Origin: Deroplatys truncata
Taxonomy: Eukaryota > Arthropoda > Insecta > Mantodea > Mantidae
Assembly: GCA_030765065.1 (NCBI GenBank)
Contig: CM060989.1
Span: 55,628,001 to 55,692,000, forward strand
Reading direction: 5' to 3'
DNA length: 64,000 nucleotides
Part shown: positions 9,763-22,097 of the stretch, piece by piece
Numbering within the stretch: position 1 is the stretch's first letter
Layout: every line of letters begins with the position of its first letter
Notes under the pieces: model-generated
What the model was told of the DNA's origin: nothing
The model's input: only the letters and a program-made list of their open reading frames with translations
Databases searched by the model: none
Translations under genes and position numbers: made by a program

Positions 9763-10447
9763 ATAACAAATACAATATGAGAGGGAAAGGCCATTCTTAG
9801 CTATACAACCAGTAATATAAAATTACGAGAAATGCAGTAGTATCTAGTAAGCATGTAACGAACTTTGGATTCATAATTAAGACGCTGGAAGTCTGTAAAC
9901 ACAGGTACATTGATATATGCTTATAATTCAAATACATATGTTAAGAAGAACTGTTGAAGGGAACGCTAACAGAAGCTTGTCAGTCTTCGAGCAGGAAGGT
10001 AGTGTATAAGCTAGCTTCTAAATAGACGCCAAAACTACGTATTTAAAGTCTAACAGCTATACATATTTTAATATAACAAAGGTGATAGTGAATTGTGAAT
10101 ATTTACATGTGGTTTATCCAAAATAAAGTGAGATAATTAACAGAATACGTGTGTGCAAAATATTTTAACATTCTCCACACTTAACCCTGACAAGACACAA
10201 GTGCTCTCCGACACAAATACAGCAGGCGTGGCAAACACACGCGCAGAATACAGATATACGATCATCAGATTCCAGTTTACGAGAACGTCGAGATACGTCA
10301 CGAGAGTACGCATCAAGACGACCTACAGGTATGTAATACAGCATCCACCATCATCAACGTAGTGGGTCCTACCAAGGGAAACTGCTACATCCTTCAGAGA
10401 CTGGAAGCTAGTAATAGAAAATGCGAGCTATCAGTGTATACTTAAAG
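9763..10447. other. Anonymous interval
   Basis: No family recognised. The section 10180-10350 is locally CA-rich and less AT-rich and holds a 69-codon frame without a known domain. Confidence 0.4.
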
Positions 10448-11359
10448 AAAAAATCTGATGTGTTACACTCACATGACTTCCTCTTCTCTTGTACAAACTA
10501 TTTTTATAAACGCTTATTCTCCATCTACTTCAACTTAATCGAGATAAATATTTGCAGACTCTATCTTATTGCTAATTTTCTTGTAGATGTAAGGGGAATA
10601 TATATTTACAAGGGCAATATAGAAATACAGTAGCCTTTAAGCACATACATATCTCTTAATAGCTGGTTGCTAGGTGCAGCACCATTCTCTTTGCCACAGA
10701 TTAATACTCTTTGCATATCCAAGACAAAAAATTAATAACGAATTCCCATTTGAGAAAACAAGTATTGAAAAATTTAAGGGAATAACAAGCAATATCTCGA
10801 AAACGGTTCACTCAACAACAAAAAATGTATATGACAAATTGTGTATTTTAAAGCGATCTACATTTTTGTGTAGTAACATTTTGTCTATCTCTTATGGTTT
10901 ACCAGTTATGCAAAAGTCGTTCACAATGAAGAATACCTTTGGAGACATTCCCAGAAAATTCAAGATATACATTTTATTTGTCATAAAAATATCTTAAACA
11001 TATGATATTTTAATCAAAATCGTTAGAGCCGTTTTTCAGAAAATTAACATTTTCGAAAAATCTTCCATGTAAAGGGTAATTTGGGGTGGGAGGATTTTCT
11101 TGAAAACCTTCGTGTCGCATCTCTGGAAGATACTGAACCTAAATACCAAGTTTGGCGTTTATCCGACTGTTCGTTTCTGAGTTATGCTGTTCACAGACAC
11201 ACACACACACACACACACAGAGACATGTTTCCAAAAATGCTTTTTTTGGATTCAGGGGATCTCAAACCATGTATTTCCGTTGAAATCTGGGTATCGAATT
11301 TTTGGGTGAATACAATACTTCCCCTACTTACTATACCTACGTAGTAGAGAAAGTAAAAA
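10448..11359 (+). mobile_element. RepA, complete, long subfamily
   Basis: Both termini are present (AAAAAATCTGATGTGTTAC to GAGAAAGTAAAAA). It carries the insertion around 10680-10720 (AGATTAATACTCTTTGCATA) that marks one subfamily. The CA tract at 11196-11219 is short, and the hairpin before the 3' end is weakened. Confidence 0.85.
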
Positions 11360-12093
11360 TCCCCAAATCAAATTCTAGAAAGCTGACATTTCGTCATTTT
11401 GTCATGTTCATAAGCTACCGAATAATAAACTGTTAAGGAAGTAAACAGAAAGCCTTCCTCTTGGGCCTGGTCACTCAGGACGTTCGAACAGGAAATGACA
11501 CACTAGTCCTTCCGTATACCAAACAGAATGGTCTGAGAGGCGACCGCTCGGAATCCAGTACACCCAAACAGGAACTCATTTGTGTTCGAAGGCATGAATG
11601 GCACAAAATAGTGACCAAAACTCGTTCGATGGACAGTTCTATTTAAGGCTGACAGGTTAACCCCACTCCACGGAGGTAGGCGATAGAAAGTTGACCGATT
11701 ACAGAATACCTCGCTAGAGGGCCCTACTCGTACATGCTGCAACTATGTGGTGACAAGTTTGACGATGTTTTTAACGCAGGGCAAGGAACTTCTAAAGAGC
11801 TGACGTTTAATTCTAATCGAGTATGGTTAAACGGAGAGCGGAATATAATCAAACTCAACTGACCTGAGGATGGCTCTCGGCTGCATTATTTTCCTTAAAA
11901 TTATAAACAACCTATTTCATGTTCTTTTGCCGAAACACTGCACCCCCAGTACATTTTTGTAAAAACCGTGGCGGAAATTTAATGCTCTTAACATTCTTCC
12001 TGAATTCGAACTCTAATTAGTCGAGAAAACCAAAGTTTGTACTGACATGTGGATCAAGTGTTACCCTTTAAACATACAGGGTCTTACATAAGT
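11360..12093. other. Anonymous interval
   Basis: Frames on both strands at 11461-11742 overlap each other and have no recognisable domain. No repeat structure was seen. Confidence 0.4.
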
Positions 12094-12715
12094 AAAAAAA
12101 AATCTGATGTGTTACACTCACATATGCTTCATGTTAATCGAGATGTTAATCTTATTGCTAATTTTCTTGTAGATGCAAGGGGAATTGGTAGGCTTTAAAC
12201 GATAGTCAAATATTTTAAGAGCTGGTTGCTATGTGGATTATTCCATTCTCTTTGCATGGACAAAAAAAATGAATAACGAATTTGAGAAAAAGTATAAGTA
12301 TTGGAAAATTTAAAGGAATAACAAACAATATCTCGAAAATGGTTCACTCAACAAAAAAAATGTATACGACATAAATTGTGTATTTTAACGCGATCTACAT
12401 TTTTTTGTGTAGTAAAATTTTGTCTATCTCTTTACCAGTTATGCAAAAGTCGTTCACAATGAAGAATACTTTTGGAGACATTCCCAAAAAATTCGAGATA
12501 AACACTTCATTTGTCATGAAAATATCTTAAACATATATTTTAACCAAAATCGTTAGCCATTTTTGAGAAAATTTTCGAAAAATGTTCCATGTATCGGGTA
12601 ATCTGGGGTGGGGGGATTTTCTTGAAAACCTTCGTGTCGCATCTCTGGAAGATACTGAACCTAAATACCAAGTTTGGTGTTTATCCGACTGTTCGTTTCT
12701 GAGTTATGCTGTTCT

Positions 12716-12769
<54 letters not shown>

Positions 12770-12900
12770 CGTGTTTCCAAAAATGCTTTTTTTGGATTCA
12801 GGGGGTCTCAAAACATGTATTTCCGCTGAAATCTCGGTATCGAATTTTAGGGTGGAATACAATAATTCCCCTACTTACTATACGTAGTAGAGAAAGTAAT
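12094..12900 (+). mobile_element. RepA with longest CA tract
   Basis: The 3' end is intact. Near the 5' end the first inner ACTTTCTCTAC motif has been lost (CTCACATATGCTTC). The CA tract at 12718-12766 is about 24 units, among the longest in the window. Confidence 0.85.
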
Positions 12901-12927
12901 AATGCAAAGAAAACTAAAATTAACTCA

Positions 12928-13212
12928 TTTTTACTTTCTCTACAACATACACTGTATGTAGAGAAGGTATTTCATTGCACCCAAAAATTCGATAACGAGA
13001 TTTCACCGGAAATATATGTTTTGAGGCCCACTGAATAAAAAAATAAATTTTCGTGCGTGTGTGAACAGCATTAATTCAAAAACGAAATGTTGGATAAATA
13101 CCAGACTTGATATTTACGTTCACTAGCTTCCAAAGATGCGACACGAGTATTGCGCTACCCTAAACTGCCCTTTACATGAAACATTTTTCGAATTCTTTGA
13201 TTTCTGAAAGCA
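12928..13212 (-). mobile_element. RepA fragment, opposite orientation
   Basis: It starts TTTTTACTTTCTCTACAACA only 28 bp after the previous RepA copy and runs back through the central block to about 13205, then stops. The two copies are therefore joined 3' end to 3' end. Confidence 0.7.
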
Positions 13213-13845
13213 GGGGAAGTACTGTATTATACCCAAAAATTCGATACCGAAAATTCAAACCAACATTAAATGGTTAACTCCAAGTATTTTGACATACATT
13301 TCATTTTTTAACGTGATCTACATTATTTTTTGTATATTACAGCTTGTGTAAAACGTCGTAACACTTCATATGCGCAAGAGAGGAGAAATGAGAAGCGGTA
13401 TTAGTGGAAGGGGAGCAAGGGACTAGAAATGATTGTAATTATTGCACTCACAACAGTTAGAACTGACCCACACCTCTCTTATTATGCAAGTGGGTTGGCC
13501 AGTGTTATTGCGCATCTATGCTTCAGGAGTGGGGGACTGTCTCGACGTTTTACCCAAGCAACTTAACTGTATCTGGTACAGTTAACCAGTTAAAAGTCAT
13601 TCAGAATGAAGGCTTCACAAGCTATTCCCGGAAAATTCCAATACACATTTTATTTGCCATTCAAATACCTTAAATATTTTGGTATTCTAATCAAAATCGT
13701 TACAGCAATTTTTGAAAAAATAAAAAATAAGAAAGTGTTTTCGTGCGAAGGGTAGTTTGGGCTGGGGAGATTTTTTTTGAAAATCTTCGCTTTACATCCT
13801 TGGAAGAGGCTGAATTTAAATATCATGTTTGGTCTCCCTAGAATG
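13213..13845. mobile_element. Old RepA debris with insertion
   Basis: A short piece (13213-13250, minus sense) is followed by plus-sense older RepA sequence at 13255-13347 that resumes at 13560-13845. The separation is filled by the 206-bp inverted-repeat element described in the next entry. Confidence 0.6.
13348..13553. mobile_element. Small inverted-repeat element inside RepA
   Basis: The ends are GTAAAACGTCG and CGACGTTTTAC, an 11-bp inverted repeat, with a second pair ATGCGCAA/TTGCGCAT further in. Flanking RepA sequence continues on the other side. A target duplication is not obvious, so this is a MITE-like call only. Confidence 0.35.
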
Positions 13846-13896
13846 CGGCCGTTTAGTGTTCAACGTGTTAACTTCTTAACCCAGCAGCCCTAAAAT

Positions 13897-14087
13897 AAAT
13901 TGAGTTTTATTTATAGACGCTGTGGTCCTTAGTGTCCCATTCTATATTGGGCGTGAAAGACTGGTAACAGAGGCCTCTATCAGGCTTGAGGTTATTTTAC
14001 TTCCCTTCGAAGGAAGCCATGCTAAGGATTTTTACGCCCGAAAAAATCCGTCGCCCTCCGCCGGGTTTGAACCCGGACCTTAGTAGC
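13897..14087 (-). mobile_element. SINE-1 with internal deletion
   Basis: The minus strand shows the 3' body, then GGCTTCCTTCGAAGGGAAGT, the body start and the B-box part of the head (GGGTTCAAACCCGGC reversed at about 14065-14080). The ACGGCACGTAAA segment between the two body parts is missing. Confidence 0.75.
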
Positions 14088-14642
14088 CTACACAGATAAT
14101 GGAAAGTACGAATCGTAAAGCAATAAAAACATTATTTATTTTACCTGAAATGAAATTATTCCATAATTAAAACCACCGCAGAAGTTAAAGGCGAATAAAT
14201 AACAAACGTAATCATTAAAAATAAGTTTCATAAACTTTTTCGGGAAAAGACTAGCGCAAATTAAGAATTGTTTCAAGGATACTAAAAATAGAACGTTGTA
14301 CGGTCAGAACTGCGTTAAATGGACTGGGTAACTGTTATACGCCTAAGTGTGGCATTATTTACTGCGTTTTACGGTTTCCTTTGAACAGGATATTGTGCAT
14401 TATGGCCTCATACTTCCCGTGTATAGTGTATCGCCACTTCCTGCCTTCTGCGTAACTTGATTCGTCACGGTTCGACATCAGATCTGCTTACCTACGGATC
14501 TTTGGGGTAATAAAAAGGGTTTCGAACGCGTTTAAAACCTTACCAATTACGGATTTGGATCTCTATCACCTTGACTTCTGTCGGTATAGATAATATGTCA
14601 CCTAAAATGTTTGGAAATGACCTATAAAACGACTCTTAAAAT
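14088..14642. other. Anonymous interval
   Basis: No ORF, repeat or element was recognised. Confidence 0.5.
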
Positions 14643-15529
14643 AAAAATCTGATGTGTTACACTTACATGACTTTCTCTACTCTTGTACAAACTATTCTTA
14701 CAAACGCTTATTCTCCATTTACTTCATGTTAACGAGATAAACATTTGCAGACTCTATCTTATTGCTAATTTTCTTGTAGATGTAAGGGGAATATATATTG
14801 ACAAGGGCAATATAGAAATACAGTAGCCTTTAAGCATAGACATTACTTTTAATAGCTGGTTGCTATGTGCAGCACCATTCTCTTTGCCACAGATTAATAC
14901 TCTTTGCATATCCAAGACAAAAAATGAATAACGAATTCCCATTTGAGAAAATAAGAATTGAAAAGTTTAAGGGAATAACAAGCAATATCTCGAAAATGGT
15001 TCACTAAAAAAAAAAAAAAAAAAAAAGTATGTGACTTAAATTGTATATATTAACACGATCTATATTTTTTGTGTAGTAAAATTTTGTCTATCTCTTATGG
15101 TTTACTAGTTATGCAAAAGACGTTCACAATGAAGAACACTTTTGGAGACATTCCCAGGAAAATTCGAGATACACATTTCATTTGTCATGAAAATATCTTA
15201 AACATATGATATTTTAATCAAAATCGTTAGAGCCGTTTTTGAGAAAATTAAAATTTTCGAAAAATGTTCCATGTAAAGGGTAATCTGGGGTGGGGGGAGT
15301 TTCTTGAAAACCTTGGGGTCGTATCTCTGGAAGATACTGAACCTAAATACCAAGTTTGGTGCTTCTAAGTTATGCTGTTCACAGACACACACACGGACAT
15401 GTTTCCAAAAATGCTTTTTTTTTTATTCAGGGGGCCTCAAAACATATATTTCCGGTGAAATCTCGGTATCGAATTTTTGGGTGGAATACAATACTTCCCC
15501 TACTTACTATACGTAGTAGAGAAGGTATA
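14643..15529 (+). mobile_element. RepA, complete, long subfamily
   Basis: Full ends, with the subfamily insertion (AGATTAATACTCTTTGCATA near 14890). A run of about 21 A at 15006-15026 replaces a normally shorter A-run in the middle of the element. The CA tract at 15384-15393 is only about five units. Confidence 0.85.
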
Positions 15530-15949
15530 TTTAAAAAAAAACTGTACAGAAAGTTATAAAAGAACCTATACATCGGTATAACTGCTATACAAGATACAAG
15601 TAGGGAAAACAAGCGAGTAATGATATAATTAGGAACATTAATTTAAAATACATATTTGTTTCAAATATTGTTTGAAGAATCTAAAACAGAATTTAAAAAA
15701 TTATTTTTGAAGCAGGTATTATAAAACTAGTATTAACGCTTTTGAGTTTTCAGATCATACAAAATTCATTGCGAATTACCTCTTCAAGCCTATGACATGA
15801 CCTAGCAACCTGTCGACACACAAAAAGGAAAACTGGCCTGTCTCATCCCTAGTTTGGATACTGAATCCATAACTGTAATGTTATCTGCTCCCCTGAAAAT
15901 AGCAACCTCTCCGTACACAAACACAAACCCTTTCCATAAAATAGCAAAC

Positions 15950-15981
<32 letters not shown>

Positions 15982-16241
15982 ATAATTAGCAGCAATAGTA
16001 TTATTATTATTATATTTTTTACAAGAATGAGAGTAAAGGATATAGAAGTTACGTTTTATTTCTCAATTGAAATCTCTGATGTTTGAAAAGTTAACCTTAT
16101 CTAATATGTTAATATAAAACATTTCCGAAAAAATTGCATACATGACAACAAATGACTTTAAGATATACATTTATGAGACATGCTTTTAAATTAATTTTTT
16201 TTAAAAATAAAAAAAAACATTTTCCAAATACTTAAAATCAT
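15530..16241. other. AT-rich interval with (ATT)n at 15950-15980
   Basis: Contains a run of about ten ATT units and otherwise anonymous sequence; a poly(A)-rich part precedes the transposase remnant that follows. Confidence 0.6.
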
Positions 16242-16592
16242 TCACCACTTTACACCGCCGTTATTCATCCACTTGAAACGGGAAACCGATTTTTGCATGC
16301 CTTCGTCAAAGAATGATGCCGCCTGTGATGCAAGCCAAGTCTGCACTTCTTGTTTCACAATATCATCGTCGTTGAAATGTTTTCCACCAAGGAATTTCTT
16401 TAGATGAAAATCTCTTGGTGACAAATCCGGACTGTAGGAAGGGTGGTCGAATTGTTCAAGCAAATGATGCGATCAAATCCCTAGTTTCTTGGCTGTGATG
16501 AATGTTTGCTGGCGTAACATTTTTCGCTTTCAAAAACAAATTCACTGATCTGACTTCATAGTCGGCGGATCCTGCGATTGTTTTAAACATTT
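16242..16592 (-). pseudogene. Mariner transposase, N-terminus fused to C-terminus
   Basis: On the minus strand the N-terminal part (about 16592-16458) contains SADYEVRSVNLFLKAKNV, the usual start of one mariner group. It runs almost directly into the C-terminal part (16463-16242) with DHPSYSPDLSPRDFHL, KKFLGGKHF and QTWLASQAASFFDEG. The D of SPRDFHL would be the third catalytic residue. About 200 residues between them, including the first two acidic residues, are gone. This is an internal deletion of a full element; no TIRs were found around it. Confidence 0.65.
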
Positions 16593-17292
16593 CGAATCGC
16601 TCTAACAACAGAAAACACAAAGTGACGATCACCCACAGCTGCGGCAAAATATTAAAAATGTACCTTAAACCGCCTCGTATGACTGTTTCATAATCAAATA
16701 CCCATGGTAATATATAGCAATGCATATGATGTGTCATCGGAATCCGGGTCTGGTAATATGGTCGAGTCTTTTTGGAGATTTTCACCTACAGAGGTTGAAT
16801 GTTCACGTAACGTTTGGCGCCAAGGATTTCGAGCTCATCTGCGCCAAAAAAATTCTCCTCTCTACTCATTCACTGCTATCTCTCACGTAGGTTACAAAGT
16901 TTTTAGGGAAAATGCTCTTTTATTAGAGAATAACACAACATTGGCGACTCGACTCGAACGCTCAAATAATGCATTCTTACGATATAAAGGAATCTCAAGG
17001 CAAAATTCAAAATTCTAAATTCTGCTGACTCCGTCCGGTATGGGGAACTCTTCAGGTTGCCTCTTTACAGCATAGAGAGAGACACCATGCTACGGCTGTT
17101 TAAGAATGGAACAGTAGGGCAGTTCAAGGACACGGTGCCATTGTTGCTGCTCTGCTTCTCTTGTCCTACACGTCATTTTTTGTCATGCTTGGAATGTTTA
17201 GTGCGCAGCAGACCTGCCAACATTTCACTTAAGTCGCCACACGCTCAGGTTAATACAGACCGAGACGAGGTTTGCACTATTCGTTTTGTGTT
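16593..17292. other. Anonymous interval
   Basis: Two plus-strand frames (16704-17018, 17057-17332) lack recognisable domains; the second ends in the TIR of the next element and so is not a gene. Confidence 0.4.
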
Positions 17293-17294
17293 TT

Positions 17295-18552
17295 ACGAGG
17301 GACACTATTTATATTTTGAGCCTAATAATTAAAACAAAGTAATTTCTGATTGAAGATGCTTTGTTTTTCATAATATTCTTCTTTATAATCAATAAACTTT
17401 AGCATCCGTTTGAACAATTTGTCAAAGCATTTATTCCAATCTTCATGAGACACCTTCAAAACTTGGTTTTTGAAGGCATCAACGGCTTCTGCCAACGGAA
17501 ATCTTTGTCCACGCAATTTATTCTTGATGTTCGGGAACATAAAGAAGTCATTGGGTGCCAAATCACGACTGTATGGCGGATGACCCATCAATTCGACTTT
17601 ATGAGCCTTCAAGTACTCTGTTGTTAGACGAGATGTGTGTGCGCTCGCGTTGTCTTGATGAACGATCCTACGGTTCTTGTTGGTTTTCCTTATTTCACCG
17701 AAGAAATGGTTGTGTACCATTCAGCATTGACCGTTTTACGTTCCTCTAAAAGCACTGTTGCCACATGAACAGTTTTGCTGAAAAAGCAGGCGACCATTTG
17801 CTTCGAGTGCGAACAACTTTTGTTGGATTTGCTTCATCTTGAAACACCCATAAAGTCGACTGCTGTTTACGTTCCGTCTCATACGCATAGATCCATGATT
17901 CGTCAGCTGATACAATCTTGTATACGTCTTTTGGGGCACCACCATTGTATTTCTTGAGCATTTTGGTACACCAATCGACACGAGCATCTTTATGAGATTG
18001 CGTCAAATTATGTGGGATCCAACGAGAGCAAACCTTTTTCACGGCTAAATAATTATGGAATATTTTATATATGCTGGTGGAACTAATGTCTAGGGTTGCC
18101 TCAATCTCACAATATGTCGCATGACGATCTTTCAGTATTAGTTTTTGCACAGCATCAATATTTTCTGGCACAACTGATTTTGGACGACCTTCACGAACTT
18201 CATCATTGAGCGAACGGCGGCCACGCTTAAATTCGTTATACCAGCGTTTCACAGTGGCAAAGAATGCAGTTTCGTCGCCAAATGTGGAAGTTAGTTGATC
18301 GATGTACTCTTGTCTTGATAATCCACGTCGTAAGTTGTAATAAATCATTGCACGAACATTTTCACGAGTTAATTCCACGTTTTTGTTGATACACAATTTT
18401 CAAGTTTGTGTAAACAAAACAAATGGCGCTCTATTGACAAAATCTTTGAAGTAGATTATGGTCAAAAATGTCAAACTTTCCATTGGAAACGTCAGATTGC
18501 ACCTACAACATTCAGGGTTACCAAGGCTCAAAATATAAATCGTGCCCCCTCG
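17295..18552 (-). mobile_element. Near-complete mariner element
   Basis: The element is 1258 bp, normal for mariner. Terminal inverted repeats of about 28 bp match: CGAGGGACACTATTTATATT at the left and, on the minus strand from 18552, CGAGGGGGCACGATTTATAT. A TA dinucleotide flanks each side (17293-17294 and 18553-18554), the target duplication of this superfamily. The transposase lies between on the minus strand and is broken by two frameshifts. Confidence 0.9.
17322..18396 (-). pseudogene. Mariner DD34D transposase, two frameshifts
   Basis: The enzyme cuts the element out and inserts it at TA sites. The frame opens at the ATG ending at 18396 and reads about 210 residues: paired helix-turn-helix region, KRWYNEFKRGRRSLNDEVRE, EGRPKSVV, and the first catalytic Asp in SADESWIYAYE. 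The frame is lost near 17770-17790, and again near 17700; between the two, HVATVLLEERKTVNAEWY is readable in another phase. The last 130 residues hold the second Asp in HQDNASAHTS and the third in SRDLAPNDFF, 34 residues apart, which is DD34D. The stop abuts the left TIR. Total length fits the usual 345-350 residues. All three catalytic residues survive, so decay looks fairly recent. Confidence 0.9.
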
Positions 18553-18554
18553 TA

Positions 18555-18854
18555 CATTCCGGACTCGACCAAACTTTTGCATAGACTTGCATTAAATATC
18601 CTATAATTCGAAGTATTTCTTCAACGGTAGTGTTTTTGGTCCACTAATCTACCTGTCTGTTTAGTCTATTTTACTGCACGTATGTGCATGCACTACATTA
18701 AATCATCTAAATGTTGATATAATCATTATTACCTACTAGACATCGGATTTGTATGCACTAAAATATGCCTGCATTATGCTGTCAAAGTCTTTAAAAATAT
18801 GCTGAATAATCTCGAAAATATGCACTAAAATTGTTAACTATAAACGTACGTATA
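18555..18854. other. Anonymous interval
   Basis: ATATGC motifs recur at 18752-18826 (TATGCACTAAAATATGC, AAATATGCTGAATAA, AAATATGCACTAAAAT). No element ends were found. Confidence 0.4.
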
Positions 18855-19630
18855 CTTTTTACTTTCTCTCTACAAAGTACACAGCAGGTAGAGAACACCA
18901 AAAAAATGGATACCGAGATTTCACGTGAAACACATGTTTTGAGATCTCTTGAATCCCTCACCCAAAAGCGTTTTTAGAAAAAGTTTGTGTGTATGTGAAA
19001 ACAACAAAAACAAAAAGGGATAAATACCAAACCTGGTACTTAAGTTCAGTACCTTCCAAAGATGCGAAACGAAGATTTTCAAGAAAATTCCACCACCCCC
19101 AACTACTCTTTTCTTGAAATTTCTTGAAATGTTTGATTTTCTAGAAAGTGGCTAACGATTTGATTAAAGTACCATATATGGAAGATATTTACATGACAAA
19201 TAAAATGTATATCTTGAATTTTCTGGGAATAGCCTGTGAAGTCCTCTTCATTTGGAAGGAATTTTATAAGATATTGTATAACTGGTAAACGTTAAGCGAT
19301 AGACGAAAACGTACTACACAAAAATGTAATCTCTTTAAAACACACAATTTATTTCAAATAAAGCCATTCCTGAGATATCCATTATTAAAGGTTCGAATTT
19401 TTCATTTCTTGACCATTCTCTTAAAATCCTGTCAACATTCAGTTGTTTCTCGCGATTGCATGGAAACTGGAATTTTAAGAGCAGCATATTCTATAACGAA
19501 ATGTGTAATGTAAGTATTTCTGTAAAGGTTTATCTCGATTAAAATGAACTTTCGTAAGAATAATTTGTATACTCACTAATAAGCGTTAGAGGGTATAGAA
19601 AGTCATGTGAATGTAACATCAGACTTTTTT
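18855..19630 (-). mobile_element. Older RepA, both ends present
   Basis: TTTTTACTTTCTCTCTACAA at the left and TAGAAAGTCATGTGAATGTA followed by CATCAGACTTTTTT at the right frame a diverged copy. The microsatellite has shrunk to GTTTGTGTGTATGTG, and many substitutions separate it from the young group. Confidence 0.75.
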
Positions 19631-21287
19631 AGTTAATTTCCAAATTTCAAAGGTAAGAATTTGACCGGGGTAATCTTCACACAGCGGTGCACGAAGGTTC
19701 ACTGCAGTTTAGGTGACCATGGTTACCTGGCAAGCGCTCATCTTGGTTGAGCGCACCGTTCATTGCAGATAAACTAATGAACGCACCCGGATGTACATCA
19801 TGTTGTCTGTTTTTACTTGTTTACCTCTTTGCAGAAGCGCATGCATGTAGTTCCGCGTGGAATGGAGGAAAGCAAAAGCAGACTCAAGTTTCTGTATTGT
19901 GTTATTAAATTCAACATTAATTCTTAAGAAAAGACAAAGCACAGATATAGAAGCAATAACTTTAAGATGGACGCGTGGTAAAAGCTGGCCTACATTTGAT
20001 AAGAAAAATATAGACGTTTTTTCTTTCTTTCCACACTGACTAAATTCCAGTTAGCTTAGCCGATATTCCTAAAAGACAGGCAGAAAAAAGCAACAAAAAA
20101 GATTTGAACCCAGAACCTTCCCCGACACCATGACGACGACTTTAGATTTCAGACTACGTACTGTTCTCTTCAGGCTACCGGATTCCTATATCTGTGTAAT
20201 TAATGTACTTAATATTCCTGAAAATGTAATAATTGCACTAAATTCATTCATTACTCCCCTTATTTCTGCCTTATTCTCAACTGATATAACTGTGATATGT
20301 AACTCCGTGATTGTGTGGATTTTCGTTACGTCATGGGTCAGTATATATAAGGCATCTGTCTCACAAAACGGCCTTAAAAGCATAAAAAAATTATAAAGTA
20401 CATTAAAGTAATTTTATCAGGATGTATTTATTAGCGAAAATGGAGTGTATCTATTCGTTGGGAATTCTAACCCATACCGTTCCGACATTTCAACAGTTCT
20501 GCACAAGTAAAGTTGGAAATAATCAAAGAAAACCGGCCGTTCATGGCCGGTCAGATTTAACCGCGGTAAAATCCTCGATAAATTTTACCGCCGTCGATGC
20601 AACACAAATGTCCGCTCACCGCGGCAAAGTCCATGTTTTACCACGGTAAAATCTTGATCGAGAATGGTGCACACAGCCATTGAAGTAATTGCTTGTTTTA
20701 CGGTTCATCGCCATAGCAACAGACGGAAGATCGGCTGAGACAGCTTGCATTCCTAAGTGGAAGCCTTATTTGGTTGACATTTCTAACGGAGTGTAATGGG
20801 TGCCGTATATGGCAACATGAGTCGTCCCTGCGAGCTATGATTTGTTACTTGGTTTCAACCATCTTGTTTATCACGCCTACAACTCCTGACTGAATCAACG
20901 TAGGCCGTGCCCAAATTACGGAGCCTTCAATCGCGTGCATATTCGTTTTGTTTAAACATTCGGGTCCCTAACCGATCGTCTTACATCATCTTTAATCCCT
21001 TTACCTTTCTTTTCCAATTACTACTGCAACTATAACTTTCGCTAGAAAGGACACCCCTAAAACTTTCCCTCGTTAGTAATGCGTAATAATTTTGCGATGA
21101 CGTGAAAGTACAAAAATTACATGTGAAATAAATGGGAATTCCATTTTATAAGAGGAGGCATTCTACTGGCCTTCACAGGTAGAGTATGTATAGGAAGGAG
21201 GAGGTGTGCGCATGTGTTTACCTTTTTGAGCATGCAGTGGCTTTCTGTTTTACGTGCACAATTCTATATTATTTATATATGAACATA
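19631..21287. other. Anonymous interval with small palindromes
   Basis: The segment 20531-20660 holds the perfect palindrome CCGGCCGTTCATGGCCGG and three related motifs (ACCGCGGTAAAATC, ACCGCGGCAAAGTC, ACCACGGTAAAATC). A B-box-like GGGTTCAAATC occurs on the minus strand near 20110 without a clear tRNA head. Frames at 20130-20396 have no known domain. Confidence 0.45.
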
Positions 21288-22097
21288 CAGTGCGTTCGTA
21301 GATCGGATGGACCGTTCCGCGGCGGCCTTGGACTGGGCGAGGATTGGCGCGCCTTCCGTCAGAGTTATACGTAAATGACCGGCAAGTCATAGGTATGGAA
21401 CACTAACTACTGTACTAACTTACATTACGCTTACCTGCATCACAACAGACGTTGAAATTTATTACCTTCAACGCGTACGCGTATCCCGAAAACAATTCTG
21501 GTTTACTCCAAAAGTTCATGTTGAATGATTGCCTGTATTTCTCTCGTAATGTCCTTCAATTCTTGTAACGTGTGCGAATTTGATGCCTACACTTTATTCT
21601 TTAACGCCCCCTATAAATAAAAATCGCATGGACATAAGTCAGGGGTAAGAGATGGCCACATTCCTCGACTAATTATTTTGTCACCATACACACTTCACAA
21701 TTCATGCATACAATTCGCAGCAGTGTGCGCTATAGCTGAAAGTAGTCATATTCTTTCATTTCTTGTTACTTGCGAAAAAAATTATTTAAAATTAGATTTA
21801 CATAAACGTGTGAATCAACTGTTGTATCGAAAAATATGGGACCGATAATTCTACGCGCACTCACTGTGTACCAAGCCCCAACTTTTGCAGCATGGTGAGG
21901 AACTTCATGAATAATATGGCGGTTTTCGGTAGTCCAGTATCTATTGAATAGAAACGTGACCTTGATGATAAAACCACGCTTCATCAAAGAAGGTTAAAAA
22001 TGCGGTAGCTATGCGCTATTCTCTGGAGACAGGTGCGCCACTCCTCAGCCAGTCCAATGCCGCCGCAGAACAGTCTGGCCGATCTACGAACGCACGG
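21288..22097 (-). mobile_element. Long-TIR mariner-type element
   Basis: Left end CAGTGCGTTCGTAGATCGG and right end, read in complement, CCGTGCGTTCGTAGATCGG; the arms match over about 80 bp. TA lies immediately outside both (21286-21287, 22098-22099). Inside is a decayed transposase on the minus strand. Length is 810 bp, shorter than an intact element, so part of the N-terminal region is missing. Confidence 0.8.
21505..22060 (-). pseudogene. Tc1/mariner transposase remnant
   Basis: From about 22000 downward the minus strand reads FLTFFDEAWFHHQGHVS, with the first catalytic Asp in FFDEAWF. After a frameshift near 21950 it gives WTTENRHIIHEVPHHAAKV, ARRIIGPIFFDTTVD and a stop near 21766. Downstream, PSLTPDLCPCDFYL holds the third acidic position, and NSHTLQELKDITREIQAI follows. 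The QQD segment with the second Asp was not found. The order matches the family of copies T1-T4, but the TIR sequence differs. Confidence 0.7.

Noticed and set aside
16704..17332. Plus-strand frames next to the mariner element as genes.
   Set aside because: The second runs into the mariner TIR and the first overlaps transposase sequence on the other strand; no recognisable domains.
20095..20185. Possible further tRNA-derived SINE on the minus strand (GGGTTCAAATC).
   Set aside because: Only the B-box-like motif is convincing; no acceptor pairing, no body shared with another copy.
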